NCBI GenBank assembly: GCA_903910385.1 | Contig: CAIVZM010000051.1 | Location: 1 to 64,000, forward strand | Reading direction: 5' to 3' | Origin: an uncultured Armatimonadota bacterium | Lineage (GTDB): Bacteria; Armatimonadota; Armatimonadia; Armatimonadales; Armatimonadaceae | Length of the DNA: 64,000 nucleotides | Shown: positions 8,578 to 17,408 of the stretch, piece after piece | Position numbering within the stretch: the first letter of the stretch is position 1 | How the letters are laid out: each line of letters begins with the position of its first letter | Translations under genes and position numbers: made by a program | The notes under the pieces: model-generated | Told to the model about the DNA's origin: nothing | The model's input: the letters and a program-made list of their open reading frames with translations, nothing else | Database searches by the model: none

Positions 8578-9486
8578 ATGAGCGAAATTCACTGGCGCGG
8601 CGTCTTTCCCGCCGTCACCACGCAGTTGAAGCGGGATGAATCTCTGAACCTTGCGGCGACGGCGCATCACCTCGAAGTCTTGATCGATTCCGGCGTTTCC
8701 GGGCTCGTTATGTGCGGATCGCTGGGCGAGAGCCAGACGCTTGACCTGGACGAGAAGCTTGCGGTAGTGCGAACCGCTAAAGAAGTCAGCCAGTCGTTGA
8801 CCGGAGGGCGTATCCCCGTCATTTCCGGCGTTGCCGAGATGAGCACGGCGGCGGCGATACGTTACGCCCACGCCGCTCAGGAAGCCGGAGCCGACGGACT
8901 GATGGTTCTTCCCGCCATGGTGTACAAGGCGGATTCCCGCGAGACGATGCTCCATTACCGCGCGGTCGCCGCTGCAACCACATTGCCCATTCTGGTCTAC
9001 AACAATCCGGTCGGGTATGCGGTGGATATCACGCCCGAAATGTTCGCCGAACTGGCGGATGTGCCAAATCTGGTCGCCATCAAGGAGTCTTCCGCTGATA
9101 CGACCCGCATTACAGCGTTGTACAACGTCTGCGGCGACCGCTACGCGATCTTCGGCGGCGTCGATACCCTGATTATGGAATGCGTCCTTATGGGGGCGGT
9201 CGGATGGATCGCCGGAGCGGGGCTTGCCTTCCCGAAGGAGAATCAACGTCTCTGGGACTTGATGACCGCCGGCGAGTGGGAGAAGGCGCGGGCGCTGTGG
9301 CGCTGGTTCCTCCCCTTGATGACGTTGGACATCGGCCCGCATTTCGTGCAGTACATCAAACTGGCGATTCAAGAAGTCGGCTTAGGCGAAGAATGGGTGC
9401 GCGCCCCCCGGAAAACGCTGGTCGGCCCCGAGCGTGAGCGCATTCTCGCTTTGATTCATCAAGGAATCGAAGCGCGGCCTTCGTGA
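8578..9486 (+). CDS. DapA-family lyase, probable 1-pyrroline-4-hydroxy-2-carboxylate deaminase
   Basis: 302 residues, a full-length (beta/alpha)8 member of the DapA/NAL family. The Schiff-base lysine is K169 (LVAIKESSAD), the catalytic tyrosine is Y141 (LVYNNPVGY), and GSLGES near residue 47 is the substrate-carboxylate loop. True dihydrodipicolinate synthases have an Arg shortly after the Tyr (PSRTG-type); here the position reads NNPVGYAVD, so a lysine-biosynthesis role is unlikely. A 4-hydroxyproline epimerase homologue and a D-amino-acid dehydrogenase follow nearby. I infer it deaminates the pyrroline intermediate to 2-oxoglutarate semialdehyde. A sugar-acid aldolase or other DapA-family activity remains possible. 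Confidence 0.75.
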   Translation: MSEIHWRGVFPAVTTQLKRDESLNLAATAHHLEVLIDSGVSGLVMCGSLGESQTLDLDEKLAVVRTAKEVSQSLTGGRIPVISGVAEMSTAAAIRYAHAAQEAGADGLMVLPAMVYKADSRETMLHYRAVAAATTLPILVYNNPVGYAVDITPEMFAELADVPNLVAIKESSADTTRITALYNVCGDRYAIFGGVDTLIMECVLMGAVGWIAGAGLAFPKENQRLWDLMTAGEWEKARALWRWFLPLMTLDIGPHFVQYIKLAIQEVGLGEEWVRAPRKTLVGPERERILALIHQGIEARPS

Positions 9487-9497
9487 TGATGGATTGA

Positions 9498-9559
9498 TCT
9501 CTGAAAAGAAACCAACCCCGAAAGCGTTGCGCCTTCGGGGTTGGTTTTCTTTTCAGAGA
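9498..9559. terminator. Very long bidirectional terminator hairpin
   Basis: A 25-bp stem (9498-9522 with 9534-9559, one bulged T) closes an 11-nt loop. The stem carries A-rich and T-rich stretches on its outer part, so either strand yields a GC-rich stem flanked by a T-rich run. It lies between the convergent DapA-family and aldo/keto reductase genes, starting 11 nt after one stop codon and ending 13 nt before the other. Confidence 0.85.
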
Positions 9560-9572
9560 ATATAATCCCGGA

Positions 9573-10553
9573 CTATGCCAGCGTCTCACGGATAAAGGTG
9601 AGGTCGTCTGCGGAGAGAGCGTCTCGGTTGACGCCCGCCAGATTACAACGCGCCTGACGCTCGTTACGGAAGCCGGGAATCACGCAGGCGACATTCTTAT
9701 GCGCCAGCAGATACCCCAGCGCCATTGCCGCCAGGTCTTCGGTCGTCGCGCCGAAACGCGCTTTCAGTTTTTCCAGTTTGGGCTTGAGGGCGTTGATCGC
9801 CTCAGAGCCGAATGCGGAATTGCCCAGACGGTGGTCGCCGGGTTCGAACTGCGGCGGATTGTCCGGATTGAACTTGTCGAGCAGACGTCCCTGCGCCAGC
9901 GGGCTGAAGGCGACAAAGGTGCAGTGATGCTCGTCCATCAGTTTTTGCAGGGGAGCGCCCTCCCGAATATACTGGTCGTCCAGAGCGTGCGCCCAGCTTT
10001 GCAACGCGACCGGACGCACCACCGGAACGGCGCGGGCGAAATCGTTATAAGAGTAGGCGCTCTGTCCTTTCAGGCGAATCTTGCCTTCCTCTACCAGTTT
10101 GTCCAGAGTTGCGGCGGCATCCTCCAGATACAGGGCGTCTTTCCCGAAGTCGCCGTGGTGAAAATAGTAAAGGTCGATATAATCGCGCTTCAGGTTGATG
10201 AGCGACTGCTCACACTGATGGCGTATGTGCGCCGGTTCGTAAGCGTGCGCCGCCGTGCCGGGAAAGTGACCGATTTTGGTGGCGATAATGTAATCTTCCG
10301 ATTTGACGCCCAGTTGATCAAAGACACGGGCAAGCATGCGTTCCGCTTTACCGTTACCATAGACATCCGCGTTATCGAAGTGGTTTACTCCAGCGTCAAT
10401 CGCCGCTTTGATACCTGCGGTGATTTCGCTTTCGTCTACGTTCGCCCAACCGTTGGGGCTGCCATTCACCCAGTTCAGACCACCCATTGTCCAGCAACCA
10501 AAACTGACTTCGGATACCTTGATTCCGGAGTTTCCGAGTTCCCTGTACTTCAT
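9573..10553 (-). CDS. Aldo/keto reductase
   Basis: 326 residues, a complete AKR barrel. The catalytic tetrad is visible as D60 and Y65 (HFDNADVYG), K93 (IIATKIGHF) and H132 (LYYFHHGDF). Late motifs (FSPLAQGRL, VIPGFRNERQ) match the NADP-binding part of the YghZ/Tas-like oxidoreductases. AKRs reduce aldehydes and ketones with NAD(P)H in the cytosol; the substrate is not evident. It lies opposite to the hydroxyproline genes, which raises the possibility of 2-oxoglutarate semialdehyde handling, but that is only positional. Start ATG 10553 has AGGA about 8 nt upstream; a longer in-frame ATG at 10640 adds a non-conserved tail. Confidence 0.85.
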   Translation of the reverse strand: MKYRELGNSGIKVSEVSFGCWTMGGLNWVNGSPNGWANVDESEITAGIKAAIDAGVNHFDNADVYGNGKAERMLARVFDQLGVKSEDYIIATKIGHFPGTAAHAYEPAHIRHQCEQSLINLKRDYIDLYYFHHGDFGKDALYLEDAAATLDKLVEEGKIRLKGQSAYSYNDFARAVPVVRPVALQSWAHALDDQYIREGAPLQKLMDEHHCTFVAFSPLAQGRLLDKFNPDNPPQFEPGDHRLGNSAFGSEAINALKPKLEKLKARFGATTEDLAAMALGYLLAHKNVACVIPGFRNERQARCNLAGVNRDALSADDLTFIRETLA

Positions 10554-10667
10554 GCCTGTTCCTGTAGCTCGCAGTTTTTTTGCGTCCCCCGATGCCGAAT
10601 TTTTACCGGATAGGAGAAACGCCCCGAACGAGCGCTTCATTGTACCCAGAGCGAACGCTTTATGGTG

Positions 10668-10673
10668 TACAAT
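10668..10673 (+). promoter_or_regulatory. Candidate -10 box of the epimerase gene
   Basis: TACAAT lies 10 nt before ATG 10684, so a transcript would carry only a few leader nucleotides. No good -35 is seen at 16-18 bp. Confidence 0.4.
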
Positions 10674-10683
10674 TCGGCTGGCA

Positions 10684-11628
10684 ATGAATGGAATGCGTAA
10701 AATTCTGGCGGTGGATTCTCATACGGGCGGTGAGCCGACCCGAGTGATCGTAGAAGGCGGTCCGGAACTCGGCGGCGGGACGATGGCGGAACGACGGGAT
10801 ATTTTCAGGGAACGATTCGATCACTTTCGGCGAGCGACGGTCTGTGAGCCTCGCGGAAACGATGTGATGGTCGGCGCATTAGTGTGTGAACCTTCCGACC
10901 CGGAATGCGCCGCCGGGGTCATTTTCTTCAATAATGTCGGTTATCTCGGGATGTGCGGTCACGGAACCATTGGTCTGGTGTCCACTCTGGCGTATCTCGG
11001 ACGCATCACGATGCCCGCTTCCGGCCCGGCAAGGCTCAAAATAGAAACTCCGGTCGGGATTGTGAACGCAATGCTACATCGAGATGGTCGCGTCTCGGTG
11101 AAGAATGTGCCGTCCTACCGCAAAGCGAAGGCGGTTTCCATTACGGTTCCGGGCATCGGCGTAGTAACCGGCGATGTCGCCTATGGGGGAAACTGGTTTT
11201 TCCTGATGTATGACTATCCCGGCGAAATCTCTCTGGCACAGGCGGGGCGACTGACGGAATATTCGGAGCGGATTCGTCGCGCCGTCAACGAGATTTATCC
11301 AGAAGTGGATCATGTCGAGTTATTCGGCCCGCCTTCTCACCCGGATGCCGCCGACAGCAAAAACTTTGTTCTCTGTCCCGGCGGCGCCTATGACCGTTCC
11401 CCCTGCGGCACCGGAACCTCCGCCAAACTCGCCTGCCTCTGTTCCGACGGGAAATTCGCCCCGTTCGATACCTACCGTCAGGAAAGCGTCACCGGTAGTG
11501 TCTTTGAGGGGCACGTCGAAATCGAGGATGACGTTATCTTCCCTATCATTACCGGCAGCGCCTTTATCAATAGTGAGGCGACCTTGATCCTGAATTCGGA
11601 CGATCCGCTGTGCTGGGGGATGCCTTAG
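10684..11628 (+). CDS. Proline racemase family enzyme, probable 4-hydroxyproline 2-epimerase
   Basis: 314 residues, the usual length for this family. The two catalytic cysteines are C91 in GMCGHGT and C241 in SPCGTGTSA. The first motif (MCGHGTI) is the form common in hydroxyproline epimerases and proline racemases, and Cys at both sites excludes the dehydratase branch, which carries Thr or Ser. The reaction would interconvert trans-4-hydroxy-L-proline and cis-4-hydroxy-D-proline. It is followed 42 bp later by an FAD D-amino-acid dehydrogenase, the next step of the route, and a DapA-family deaminase homologue is 1.2 kb upstream. Start choice: ATG 10684, with 10693 as an alternative. Confidence 0.85.
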   Translation: MNGMRKILAVDSHTGGEPTRVIVEGGPELGGGTMAERRDIFRERFDHFRRATVCEPRGNDVMVGALVCEPSDPECAAGVIFFNNVGYLGMCGHGTIGLVSTLAYLGRITMPASGPARLKIETPVGIVNAMLHRDGRVSVKNVPSYRKAKAVSITVPGIGVVTGDVAYGGNWFFLMYDYPGEISLAQAGRLTEYSERIRRAVNEIYPEVDHVELFGPPSHPDAADSKNFVLCPGGAYDRSPCGTGTSAKLACLCSDGKFAPFDTYRQESVTGSVFEGHVEIEDDVIFPIITGSAFINSEATLILNSDDPLCWGMP

Positions 11629-11670
11629 TCTGACGGAATTGCGATAGCGAAGGATGAGAAGCGGCAGTAC

Positions 11671-12942
11671 GTGAACGAAAAATCCCTGATTATCATCGGC
11701 GGCGGCGTCATCGGACTCTGCGCCGCCTATTATGCGGTGTACGAAGGATGGCGCGTCACTATTATCGAGCGGGGCGAACCAGCGCACGATTCCTGTTCGC
11801 TGGGCAATGCAGGAATGATCGTGCCCTCCCATATCGTTCCTCTGGCGGCGCCCGGCATGGTCGGTCTGGGAATACGGATGCTGGGCAATCCGGAAAGTCC
11901 CTTCGCTATTCGCCCCCGGCTATCGTCGGAGTTGGCAGACTGGGGACTCAAATTCGTGCGTTCCTGCACCGAGGAGCATGTGACACGGAGCGCCCCACTT
12001 TTACGCGATCTCAATCTGACCAGTCGTCGCCTGTACGAAGAACTGGACACGGAAATCGGCGATTTCGGATTAATGCGGCGCGGTTTGTTGATGCTGTGCA
12101 AAACGGCGCACGGATTAGAAGAGGAAACCCGCTTTGCGGCGCGGGCGAACGCTCTGGGCGTTCCCGCCGAAGTACTGACACCCGCACAAACCGCCGCTCT
12201 GGATCCCGGTATCACGATGGATATCGCCGGCGCAATTTTCTTTCCCAAAGACTGTCACCTTTCGCCACAGCGCTTTGTCGCTTTATTGACACAACGATTG
12301 CAGCAGGGAGGCGCGACCTTTCTCTGGAATACCGAAGTCACCGGATGGCGCACGAAGCCGGATGGAAGTCTTACCGCCGTTCAGACAAAGACGGGGGATG
12401 TCGTCGGAGATGAGTTCGTTCTGGCGGGCGGGGCATGGAGTTCGCAACTCGCGCAAATGCTACGGCTGAAAATTCCGATGCAGGCGGGAAAAGGGTACAG
12501 TCTCACCGTCGACGCCCCGCGCCGAACGCCTGAAATCTGTTCGATCCTTACCGAAGCGCGAGTTGCGGTTACGCCGATGTCTTCACCGCAGGGTTCGACA
12601 CTCCGTTTTGGCGGAACGATGGAACTGGGGGGACTGGATCTCTCCATCAACGCCGCCCGCGTTCGCGGCATTCTGAAATCGGTTCCGGCGTACTATCCGG
12701 ACTTTACCGAAAAGGACTTCGTCGGTCTGCCGGTCTGGAGTGGCCTGCGGCCCTGCTCCCCGGACGGCCTGCCCTATCTCGGACGCGCCGAGACGCGCCC
12801 GAACCTGATTTTCGCCGCCGGTCACGCCATGATGGGGCTATCTCTTGCCCCGGTAACCGGGAAAATTGTCGCGGATTTGCTGGCGCATCGTAAGCCAGAC
12901 CTTGATATATCCCTGCTACGTCCGGAGCGATGGGCGAATTGA
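11671..12942 (+). CDS. FAD-dependent D-amino-acid dehydrogenase (DadA-like), probable D-hydroxyproline dehydrogenase
   Basis: 423 residues in the DAO superfamily. The N-terminal Rossmann motif is IIIGGGVIGLCAAYY, with an acidic residue at the end of the second strand (VTIIERG). SLGNAGMIVPSH and the C-terminal SGLRPCSPDGLPYLG and GHAMMGLSLAPVTG segments match DadA-type dehydrogenases, which oxidise D-amino acids to imino acids and pass electrons to the respiratory chain. Position directly after the epimerase suggests cis-4-hydroxy-D-proline as substrate, giving 1-pyrroline-4-hydroxy-2-carboxylate. GTG 11671 is the start with AAGGATGAG upstream. The next gene begins within or just after its last codons, so translation is probably coupled. 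Confidence 0.85.
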   Translation: MNEKSLIIIGGGVIGLCAAYYAVYEGWRVTIIERGEPAHDSCSLGNAGMIVPSHIVPLAAPGMVGLGIRMLGNPESPFAIRPRLSSELADWGLKFVRSCTEEHVTRSAPLLRDLNLTSRRLYEELDTEIGDFGLMRRGLLMLCKTAHGLEEETRFAARANALGVPAEVLTPAQTAALDPGITMDIAGAIFFPKDCHLSPQRFVALLTQRLQQGGATFLWNTEVTGWRTKPDGSLTAVQTKTGDVVGDEFVLAGGAWSSQLAQMLRLKIPMQAGKGYSLTVDAPRRTPEICSILTEARVAVTPMSSPQGSTLRFGGTMELGGLDLSINAARVRGILKSVPAYYPDFTEKDFVGLPVWSGLRPCSPDGLPYLGRAETRPNLIFAAGHAMMGLSLAPVTGKIVADLLAHRKPDLDISLLRPERWAN

Positions 12943-12962
12943 GAAACCGAATCGACAACTGT

Positions 12963-15500
12963 ATGAGGATTTTGCACGGGCTGATTCTTTTTTGCGCCAT
13001 GACCCATCTACTCAGCGATAACGCTGCCTTCGGGCAGGGAACGAAAGCCGACTACGCCCGCGCCGCAACCTTGAATGAACGGTTCCAGGGCAAAGTTCGC
13101 AATGCCGAGATACGCCCTCGCTGGATGTCGGACGGCACAGCGTTCTGGTACGCATCGGACACTGGGGAGGGCAAACGCATCTTCTGGCGCGTGATGACCG
13201 CCACCGGGAAAAAAGAACCCATGTTTGATCACGCCCGACTTGCTAAAAGTCTCACCGGCACACTGAAAATGCTCGTCACCGCAGACGCCTTACCTATAGA
13301 AGCGCTGACCTTCGCTTCAGATCGGAAGACTATCTATTTTCTGGCGGGCGGCAAGTTCTGGCAATGCCATCTGACCGACTACGCCCTATCCGAGATCAAT
13401 CCGAAGTCAGCGACAGAGGCGAAAGAGCTGCTACTGCAAGCGCATGCTCCCGGCGATAACGCCGTCCGTTCCTGGCATAATGGTCCGCCGACAGTTCTGC
13501 TTTTCGTCAATCAGAGCGGGGCAGAAGTTTTTCTCTACTGGGTGGATGGCGATGGCGCGAGACATTCGTATGGTAGCATCAAGGCAGGAGAATCCCGGCG
13601 GATGACTTCTTATTCCGGTCATGCCTTTCTTGCCATTGGTTCCGACCAGAAGGAGATAGCCGGGTTCGTCGCGGAGGACGATTTCAAAATTGCAGTGATC
13701 CCTGCAAAACATGTCGAAGCCGCTCCGACCCCACCTTCGACATCATCCGGCTCGACCGGACGGGCGCCGGACGGTAAAAAGACCGCGTTCCTGCGAGATC
13801 GCAACCTTTACTGCCGCGAGGAAGCGACGGGCAAAGAAACGCGCCTGACAACCGACGGAGCAACGGAAAACTACTACGAGGAACCGCTTTTCTGGTCGCC
13901 CGATAGCAAGAAACTGGTCGCCTTCCGCACAATTCCCGAGCAGGAACACAAAGTCTATATGGTGGATTCATCCCCTGCGGATCAGATGCAACCAAAATTA
14001 AAGACTATCGATTATCTCAAGCCCGGCGACCGTATCGCGCAATCGAAGCCACACCTCTTTTCCGTTTCGGAGGGCGAAGAAATACCCGTTAGCGACGCTC
14101 TTTTCCCGACGCCCTGGGAACGGGACGATATTCGCTGGGCGCCGGATTCATCGCAATTCACCTTCCTCTACAATCAACGGGGCCATCAAATCGTCCGCCT
14201 GATCAGCGTCGATGCAATAACGGGAAAGGTGCGAACCATCGCTGAGGAAGTCAGCAAAACGTTCGTTGACTATGCCAACAAGATTCATCGAGATTTCCTT
14301 GATGCCACTGGCGAAGTTGTCTGGATGTCCGAACGCGATGGCTGGAACCATCTCTATCTGATCGATACGAAAACCGGGCAGGTAAAGAATCAAATCACCC
14401 GAGGCTCCTGGGTCGTGCATAGCGTAGACAGAATCGATGCGAAGACAAGGCAAATCTGGTTCCGGGCGGGCGGCGTCAATCCGGCGCAAGACCCGTATTA
14501 TATCCATTACTGTCGCGTCAATTTTGATGGTTCCGGCTTCGTTGATCTCACTCCCAGCGATGGAACGCATCAGGCAATCTTTTCCCCGGATGGCAAGTAC
14601 CTGACCGATACCTATTCCCGCGTCGATATGCCTCCGGTTACCGAGTTACGGCGGGCATCCGATGGCAAACTGCTGACCGAAATCGAACGCGCCGATGCCT
14701 CCGCTCTGACCGCCGCCGGTTGGACAACTCCCGAACGGTTCGTCGCCCGGGGGCGAGACGGCAAAACGGATATTTATGGCATCATTCTGCGCCCTTCCAA
14801 CTTTGACCCGGCGAAGAAATACCCCATCGTGGAAGAAATCTACGCCGGACCGCACGGTCAGCACGTTCCCAAGTCGTTCGCCACGATTCAGGGCGGGCAG
14901 GTGATGGCGGAACTGGGTTTTATCGTCGTTCGCATTGATGGTATGGGAACCAATTGGCGCTCAAAAGCCTTCCACGATGTCTGCTGGAAAAACCTTGCGG
15001 ATGCCGGTTTCCCTGACCGCATTTTGTGGATCAAGGCAGCCGCCGCAAAGTATCCCCAGATGGATATCACACGCGGCGTCGGGATTTACGGCGGTTCGGC
15101 GGGCGGGCAAAACGCCATGCGGGCGTTGCTGGATCACAACGATTTCTATACGGTCGCCGTCGCGGACTGCGGTTGCCATGATAACCAGATGGACAAAATC
15201 TGGTGGAACGAACTCTGGATGGGTTGGCCGGTCGATGAGTCCTACAAAAAATCTTCCAATGTGACCGACGCTCACAAATTACAGGGTAAGTTGCTTCTGA
15301 TCGTCGGCGAACTGGATACGAATGTCGATCCCGCCTCGACCATGCAGGTAGCGAACGCCCTGATCAAAGCGGACAAAGACTTCGATTTACTGGTAATTCC
15401 AGGCGCGAACCATGGCGCGGCGGGAACGCCCTATGGAAGACGGCGTCAGCAGGATTTTCTGGTTCGTCACCTTCTGGGCGTCGAGCCACGGGCAAAGTAG
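12963..15500 (+). CDS. Secreted S9-family (dipeptidyl peptidase IV-like) serine peptidase
   Basis: 845 residues from ATG 12963. A hydrophobic signal peptide (ILHGLILFCAMTHLLS) ends before the mature region. An N-terminal DPP-IV beta-propeller with repeated SPDSKKL/APDSSQF-type blades is followed by a C-terminal alpha/beta-hydrolase domain. The triad is Ser in YGGSAGGQNAM, Asp in GELDTNVDP and His in GANHGAAGT. S9 enzymes remove dipeptides, often after proline. Within a hydroxyproline operon it may release Hyp-containing peptides outside the cytoplasm (inference). An in-frame ATG at 12930 overlaps the dehydrogenase gene by 13 nt and would give a longer signal peptide; I cannot decide between them. 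About 60 residues before the propeller are unusual for the family. Confidence 0.88.
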   Translation: MRILHGLILFCAMTHLLSDNAAFGQGTKADYARAATLNERFQGKVRNAEIRPRWMSDGTAFWYASDTGEGKRIFWRVMTATGKKEPMFDHARLAKSLTGTLKMLVTADALPIEALTFASDRKTIYFLAGGKFWQCHLTDYALSEINPKSATEAKELLLQAHAPGDNAVRSWHNGPPTVLLFVNQSGAEVFLYWVDGDGARHSYGSIKAGESRRMTSYSGHAFLAIGSDQKEIAGFVAEDDFKIAVIPAKHVEAAPTPPSTSSGSTGRAPDGKKTAFLRDRNLYCREEATGKETRLTTDGATENYYEEPLFWSPDSKKLVAFRTIPEQEHKVYMVDSSPADQMQPKLKTIDYLKPGDRIAQSKPHLFSVSEGEEIPVSDALFPTPWERDDIRWAPDSSQFTFLYNQRGHQIVRLISVDAITGKVRTIAEEVSKTFVDYANKIHRDFLDATGEVVWMSERDGWNHLYLIDTKTGQVKNQITRGSWVVHSVDRIDAKTRQIWFRAGGVNPAQDPYYIHYCRVNFDGSGFVDLTPSDGTHQAIFSPDGKYLTDTYSRVDMPPVTELRRASDGKLLTEIERADASALTAAGWTTPERFVARGRDGKTDIYGIILRPSNFDPAKKYPIVEEIYAGPHGQHVPKSFATIQGGQVMAELGFIVVRIDGMGTNWRSKAFHDVCWKNLADAGFPDRILWIKAAAAKYPQMDITRGVGIYGGSAGGQNAMRALLDHNDFYTVAVADCGCHDNQMDKIWWNELWMGWPVDESYKKSSNVTDAHKLQGKLLLIVGELDTNVDPASTMQVANALIKADKDFDLLVIPGANHGAAGTPYGRRRQQDFLVRHLLGVEPRAK

Positions 15501-15522
15501 AATATCTACCGGAGAAGTAACA

Positions 15523-17322
15523 ATGACCGTTATTCAAAGCGCTACGAAACGGATGCCGCCGCCGGAATGGGCGCTGGCGCAACGTAACCTGATACGAACC
15601 ATGAACGAGGCGGCGCCGATCTTTCAGGCGCGATACACGCGAGCCGATGGCTCTTTTATCTGGCGTCAGGAATGGCCCGGCTTTGATGGTTCCGACGATG
15701 GCTACGAAAGTTACCACAACTGGCCGCTATTCTACGCCCTCGGCGGGGCGGAGGATGTGTACTCTCGCAGTCGCTTTCTCTGGGAAGCGGTGACGCAACA
15801 ATTTACCGGGTACGGACAACTCTGGCGCGAATACGACGCCCATTACGACTGGATGCACCACGGCGAAAGCAGTCTGTACTTCTACTATTTCGGTCTGTGC
15901 GAGGCGGCGAACCCGATAGATATCGGGCGCACACGACGCTTCGCCTCCCTGTACGACGGTTCCGACCCACTCGCGCCAAACTATGACGCCGAACGCAAAC
16001 AGATGCGCTCCCCGATCACCGGAAGTCGCGGTCCGCGCACGGTGAACGAATGGGACGACTGGGAAACCCACCGGGCGATTCTGGCGAATTACCCCGCTCC
16101 CTTCAGCGATATACCCGGAGTCTCACGAGGCGCGAATGGCGAGTGGCCCATCGCAGACTGGAACGATGACCGGGTGTACGGAGATATCTTGCGCCTGCTG
16201 AACGAGCGACAGATGTCCGGCGATGTTCCCCTGAACCTGACAGCGACCAGTCTGTTGACGCACGCCTTCGCCCTGACCGGCGACGAGAAATACCGCCGAT
16301 GGGTTATCGATTATCTCGAAGCATGGTCGGAACGTATCGTCCGGAATGACGGTCTTTGTCCCGACAACATCGGTTCCAACGGCGTTATCGGAGAGACGCT
16401 GGGCGGAAACTGGTGGGGAGGTTATTATGGCTGGCAGTGGCCGCACGGCTTCATGACAATCCTCCAACCCCTGCTCATCGCAGCTATGAACGCTTCCCTG
16501 CTGACGGGTGACCTGACGTATCTGGATATCCCCCGCAGCCAGTTGGATAAGATCGTTTCTCTGGGCAGGGAGGAAAACGGACGATGGCTTGTCCCGCATC
16601 GTCACACCGATGATGGTTGGACGGCTTACCGTCCCCTTGCCCCGGAGTTCCCCCTGCAACTCGCCTACTTCTCACACGACAAACGCGATTTCGACCGTCT
16701 GCAACAGTTCCCGGAACGAACGGGCGCATGGCGGGACATTCTGCCGGGGCGTGGCAAAGGGGATGATATTCATATCGCACCCTGGCATTGCTATTTGCAG
16801 GGAGACACCCCCGACTATCCGTCGCGGATTCTCGCCGCACAATGGGAGGAAGTCGCCCAGCGTATGGAAAAGATGCGGCACGATGACACCGACCCGGAAA
16901 CGTGGGACGTTCATCACTGGCAGGAAATCAATCCCGTTCACACCGAAGCCCTGATCCAACTCACCCTCGGCGGACCGCAGGTCATTTATCACGGCGGTCT
17001 GCTCCATGTTCCCCTGCGCTATTTCGATGCAGACGCCCGCCGTCCCGGACTCCCGCCCGATGTCGGCGCGTTGGTATCTGCCGTGACGGGTGATTCCCTG
17101 ACCGTCACCTTGACCAATCTCAGCCCGCTGCATCAACGGCGATTGATACTACAAGCAGGAGCGTTCGGCGAGCATGAGTGGACAACGGTGCAGGCAGGAG
17201 ACACAACTCACCTCGTCGGCAAGCGACATTTTACGACGGAATTACATCCCGGAGCCTCGCTGACGCTCCGTCTGGGAATGCGCCGATTCGTCCATGCGCC
17301 GGGGTATACTCAGCCCTGGTAA
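15523..17322 (+). CDS. Uncharacterised 599-residue protein, possible alpha/alpha-toroid enzyme
   Basis: I do not recognise a named family. No signal peptide or membrane segment is visible, so it is probably cytosolic. The protein is rich in Trp, Tyr and His and has long helix-like stretches separated by loops bearing clustered aromatics and acids (YESYHNWPLFYALGG, HYDWMHHGESSLYFYY, NWWGGYYGWQWPHGF, HHWQEINP). This resembles the (alpha/alpha)6 barrels of some glycosidases, lyases and epimerases. A beta-rich tail of about 90 residues follows. Start ATG 15523 has GGAG 8 nt upstream. It begins 22 bp after the S9 peptidase stop and is the fourth co-directional gene of the hydroxyproline operon, so it may process a sugar on a Hyp-glycopeptide; this is conjecture. 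Confidence 0.75.
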   Translation: MTVIQSATKRMPPPEWALAQRNLIRTMNEAAPIFQARYTRADGSFIWRQEWPGFDGSDDGYESYHNWPLFYALGGAEDVYSRSRFLWEAVTQQFTGYGQLWREYDAHYDWMHHGESSLYFYYFGLCEAANPIDIGRTRRFASLYDGSDPLAPNYDAERKQMRSPITGSRGPRTVNEWDDWETHRAILANYPAPFSDIPGVSRGANGEWPIADWNDDRVYGDILRLLNERQMSGDVPLNLTATSLLTHAFALTGDEKYRRWVIDYLEAWSERIVRNDGLCPDNIGSNGVIGETLGGNWWGGYYGWQWPHGFMTILQPLLIAAMNASLLTGDLTYLDIPRSQLDKIVSLGREENGRWLVPHRHTDDGWTAYRPLAPEFPLQLAYFSHDKRDFDRLQQFPERTGAWRDILPGRGKGDDIHIAPWHCYLQGDTPDYPSRILAAQWEEVAQRMEKMRHDDTDPETWDVHHWQEINPVHTEALIQLTLGGPQVIYHGGLLHVPLRYFDADARRPGLPPDVGALVSAVTGDSLTVTLTNLSPLHQRRLILQAGAFGEHEWTTVQAGDTTHLVGKRHFTTELHPGASLTLRLGMRRFVHAPGYTQPW

Positions 17323-17344
17323 TCCGAAAGATTCAACAGGCTAT

Positions 17345-17386
17345 CTGATGATTAGAAACTGATGATTAGAAACTGATGATTAGAAA
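17345..17386. repeat. Three perfect tandem copies of a 14-bp unit
   Basis: CTGATGATTAGAAA occurs three times head to tail (17345-17358, 17359-17372, 17373-17386) between the unknown gene and the PQQ-type propeller gene, 23 bp upstream of the latter's start. It may be a replication-slippage product or a spaced set of regulator sites. Confidence 0.9.
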
Positions 17387-17408
17387 TCGGACGGAAGAAA
17401 GCATCAAT

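Noticed and set aside
8578-9486. dapA (dihydrodipicolinate synthase) for lysine synthesis
   Set aside because: The residue after the catalytic Tyr region is NNPVGY, not the Arg-containing motif that binds aspartate semialdehyde, and the neighbours are hydroxyproline genes.
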